In this document: in pieces, positions 60,862 to 64,000 of the stretch
Position numbering within the stretch: the stretch's first letter is position 1
How the letters are laid out: every line of letters begins with the position of its first letter
From: Drechslerella dactyloides
Lineage: Eukaryota > Ascomycota > Orbiliomycetes > Orbiliales > Orbiliaceae
Length of the DNA: 64,000 nucleotides
Assembly: GCA_020064725.1 (NCBI GenBank)
Contig: JAGTWJ010000017.1
Coordinates: 2,418,001 to 2,482,000 of the forward strand
Direction: 5' to 3'
Position numbers and translations under genes: made by a program
Notes under the pieces: model-generated
What the model saw: only the letters and a program-made list of their open reading frames with translations
Database searches by the model: none
What the model was told of the DNA's origin: nothing

Positions 60862-62129
60862 AAGAATTAGTGATGCACTAATTTCAGGTGTAGGTGTAAA
60901 TAGTGTAGAATAAAGCGATACAGGTTTTTTGTATGCAGTATACTTATATAATCTAAATAATATAACTTTTTTATTAAATAGTTTCTTTACTATGTTTTCT
61001 TTTCTCTCCATAATTAATTTTTCTCAACATAATCTTTTTTATTAGTATACTTGTTGATTATTATAAAAAATCTTTCACTAATCATTGTTTTAATTAGGTG
61101 TAGATAATTGAGAGATATTCAGCAATTTCCACAGTAGCATATAAATCTTGTATATCTGGTTTATATGTTTGTAAGGTGAATTTAGATATTAGCAAGAAGT
61201 GTTTTATTTGTGTGTATTAAAGGTGTTACTATGTTTTTTTTAATCCAAGTAAATAGTCTTTTTTATCTAGTTCTTGTGTTAATAGTTTTGTTTGACTTAT
61301 TCTAATGGAGTGTGTTCTCAGGGTTATTGATTGTAAGTGTAAGGAGTTGTAGAAAATTGAGTAAGATTAGTCTCAACTTTTCTAAGAATTATTGCTGTTA
61401 GTTAAGAAGTTGGCAACTACTTAGGTAAAAATAGCCTGTTTTTATTAAAAGTTGGATATTGTTTTTTTAAAAATAAAAACTACTTTTAAAGAAGAAGAAG
61501 TTTTAATTAAGGAATAAGAGAATTTTAAAAAGGAAATTAGTATTTCTTTATCTGAGATTAAGAATTTAAAATTATTTAATTTTAAGGTTTTTCTAAATAA
61601 TAATATTATAAATTTTAATATTTAATATAGTATCCTTTTAATATATATATATTATTTAAATATAATTAGTACTAGTTTATACTATATTATATATATATTT
61701 TTAAGAATTATTCTATAAGGTTCTATTATATAGAGAGAGATAAAATAAAAGTAGGTTATCAAAGGTATTTTATTCTTTTATTATTCTTATTCCTTCATCT
61801 CCTTTTGATATAGTAATAATATATCTTAATTGTTCTAATTATCAATAAATATTGGCTCTTAAGCTAGCTATACTATATCTTTGTTTTAAGGCTAAGGTAA
61901 ATACTAATACTTTAGATAAGATTACTTATTATTATAATAATATATATAAGATTATAAATAAATTAGTTTATACTTTAAAAAAAAATGAATTCTATATATA
62001 TATAAGTCTCTTATATTTAATAGTAATTTTAATATTAAAAAATATATTTCTAAAATAAAATAGATTTTTTAATATAATTATTATAATTAATCTTTTATAT
62101 TCTAATATTTTTTTCCTAAATTTTCCTTA

Positions 62130-62600
62130 GGATTATCTTAGTAGTAGGTCTTGCTCTACTTAGTAAGTATCAAATCCATCAAAACATTGTCTAACAAGCT
62201 CCAGTAAGATATTATCCTCTAATTACTATAAATCTTCTTCTAATAAATAACTCTTCTATCTAATTAGAAATTCATTAACTAATATTTCTAGGTTTTTTTT
62301 ATAATCTAGAATCCTTTTAATTTTATATTTATTGTAATTATCTTTTTTAATTTCTAGGTTATTTACTTCTTCTCTGAGTCTATTCAGTACAGACTCAAGT
62401 AGAGCAATATAGAATGTTTTATAAATTTTTAAATTTCTAAAGATATAAAATTCAAAGAGATAATTATTCAATTTTTTAGTTATAATATATAGTCCAAGTT
62501 TCTAGAAATCAAATTTCTAATTAAATCTTTTTATTTTAATATTTTTTATAAATAGATATACTTTATCTTTTTCCTTTAGAAAAGGTGCTTTCATCCTTTT
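62130..62600 (-). pseudogene. Ty3/gypsy integrase C-terminus and chromodomain remnant
   Basis: The - strand translation reads KDKVYLFIKNIKIKR, then KLGLYIITKKL, then a segment resembling the integrase end of fungal gypsy elements (IHPVFHVSLLEP in intact relatives). A chromodomain-like ILDYKKNLEILVNEFLIR follows. At the next position, where chromodomains have Trp before Lys, the codon is TAG at 62,258-62,256, and later stops hit the WEP-like position. TGG to TAG is the change expected from RIP. Upstream the frame is cut off by LTR copy B, so protease, reverse transcriptase and RNase H are absent. Confidence 0.75.
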
Positions 62601-62616
62601 TTTATTATAATAATAG

Positions 62617-63303
62617 TGTTATGGGATAACAGCGCAACACCCGAATATCCTACACAGACCAGATTCCCATACAGACACTTGGTCTATATAGTATATGAAG
62701 TAATGGTGTATTAATATACTATGTAGAATAAGCTTCTATATAGGAAATAAATTTATATAGATTTATTTTATATAGATTATCAATTTATTTAATATATTTT
62801 ATTATATAGGAGATAGGATTATATAAATAATAGAACTATATGGGGTCCTGGATTATATAAACAGATATTGTTATAGAAGAAAATTATTATTATAATATTT
62901 CTTCCTGAATAAGAGTTACTATAATAACTTATAATCATATGAGTATTTAGTGCTTAGGATGCTTAGTACTTAGTTAAATACTGAACAAGGTGAGCACTAA
63001 GCTACTTAGGTAATATATCAATATATCTCTATTATTTTATATATTAAGATATTATATATATAATTAGTGTACTTTATCTTGGGATTAATGGTTTTTCTCT
63101 TAAAAACCATTAGTTAATACTTAAATTATAATATCTTAATAACTAGCCTATTTACTATTATTATTATATATTTTATTCTAATAATTACTATTATACTTAA
63201 TATATACTTATCTTCTACTATTAAGAACCCATATAGTAGCAACTAAGAGTCAGGAACTTCAGAGTGAAGTGCATTTGACCCAGTTCTGGGCCAAAGTATA
63301 ACA
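62617..63303 (+). mobile_element. LTR copy B, 687 bp
   Basis: This copy begins TGTTATGGGATAACAGCG and ends in GTATAACA. It mirrors copy A with no length change. It interrupts the remains of another LTR (63,304-63,399) on its right and abuts the integrase remnant on its left. The five bases before it, AATAG, are the same as those before copy A in its own orientation, but no target duplication flanks it. Confidence 0.75.
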
Positions 63304-63399
63304 GATATACTATTATTTTATATGCTAAGTAGACTGGGTATTAGTATAAGAATCTGGTCTGTATAGGATTTTCAGGTGCTACGCTGTTATCCCATAACA
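63304..63399 (-). mobile_element. Third LTR fragment, 96 bp
   Basis: Read on the - strand from 63,399 this begins TGTTATGGGATAACAGCG and follows the first 96 bp of the LTR family, ending exactly where copy B begins. It is in the same orientation as copy A, so it may be the start of the 5' LTR of that element, cut by insertion or rearrangement. Confidence 0.7.
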
Positions 63400-63851
63400 A
63401 TAACAAATTAAATAATATATTAAAATATATGATTTATATTTATAAAATAAATTAATAAAATATATATTATATAAATATCTATAATTTAATAAAATATTTA
63501 ATAAATTATTCTAAATTATAATTTATAATTTTATATAAAGATTATCTTATTTAAAAAATCCTTTAATAAATTAAATATATAATAAAATTTTAATTATTAT
63601 TTATAAATTTATTAAGACTATTATCCTGGAATTTTAAAATAATTTTTAAAGAATAAAATAATTTTTAATAATTTATAATAAATAAATATTTAATTAATAT
63701 AGATTATAAAAAAATATATTTATAATAAAGATTCTCTTTTTAATAATAAATATTAGAAATATATTATAAATATTTTAGATATTAAATTTAATATAATAAT
63801 AAAAAAAAATTTAAATTAATAAAATATTAGAATAAATAATTTAAATAATAA

Positions 63852-64000
63852 AAATCTATTTTAGATTATTTTTAAATTATATATAAAATAATTAAATAAA
63901 ATTATTATTTATAATAAAATTTATTTATAATTTATTAAAATATTTAATTATAAACTATATATCTTATAAAATATTATAAAACTAGAATCTATAAATTATA
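63852..64000 (-). repeat. Right copy of the 149-bp inverted repeat, cut by the window edge
   Basis: The reverse complement of these bases aligns without gaps to 56,090-56,238. The repeat runs off the right edge. Confidence 0.8.

Larger units (their letters stand above)
55976..64000. other. A+T-rich transposon-derived block
   Basis: From about 55,976 to the right edge the DNA is, by eye, well over 80% A+T and full of stop codons in all frames. Transposon remnants listed separately lie inside it. Duplicated segments can be aligned without gaps and differ almost only by C/T or G/A changes, as expected from repeat-induced point mutation or deamination in filamentous ascomycetes. No intact gene is present. 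Stretches such as 56,320-57,080 and 58,980-59,750 contain nothing more specific that I can name. Confidence 0.85.

Overview
This window looks like nuclear DNA of a filamentous ascomycete (Pezizomycotina). Its genes carry short GT-AG introns, mostly 54-140 nt, with CTAAC/CTGAC-type branch points. The gene set is typical: a palB calpain, a PDE2-type cAMP phosphodiesterase, an almost invariant PP1, a fungal selenoprotein-W-like protein and a PMP47/ANT1 carrier. The last 8 kb is an extremely A+T-rich block of decayed transposons whose copies differ almost only by transitions, as expected after repeat-induced point mutation or deamination. The species cannot be named from the sequence alone.

Layout. 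1-12.9 kb holds no recognisable gene. 15.05-17.5 kb (+) is a leucine-rich-repeat protein with a 17-nt first coding exon. 18.7-26 kb is a second gene-poor stretch. 29.0-35.8 kb is a compact cluster: PP1 catalytic subunit (+), uracil phosphoribosyltransferase (-), selenoprotein-W-like protein (-) and an RRM/SR splicing factor (+). The last two start back to back, 294 bp apart. 36.3-45.9 kb has no gene and ends in a long pyrimidine-rich upstream region. 46.0-48.5 kb is the cAMP phosphodiesterase (+). 50.7-53.9 kb is the PalB calpain (-), divergent from a peroxisomal adenine-nucleotide carrier (54.4-55.6 kb, +). From about 55.98 kb to the right edge the DNA is A+T-rich and contains a 1,892-bp Fot1/pogo-like transposon with its TA duplication, two 687-bp inverted LTR copies plus a 96-bp third fragment, a Ty3/gypsy integrase-chromodomain remnant, a 77-bp tandem repeat and a 149-bp inverted repeat reaching the right edge.

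The genes are housekeeping and signalling genes: phosphorylation control (PP1), cAMP signalling (PDE), ambient-pH signalling (PalB), pyrimidine salvage (UPRT), splicing (SR protein) and peroxisomal ATP import (carrier). They form no operon-like pathway. Seven of the eight are split by introns, so their models below were built by joining exons in frame and comparing with family sequences known to me; the LRR gene is almost entirely one exon. I found no convincing new biological system. The most notable points are a 12-nt microexon in the UPRT gene, a selenoprotein-W-like gene hidden by introns, an acidic insert in the PalB protease domain, and the layered decayed transposons.
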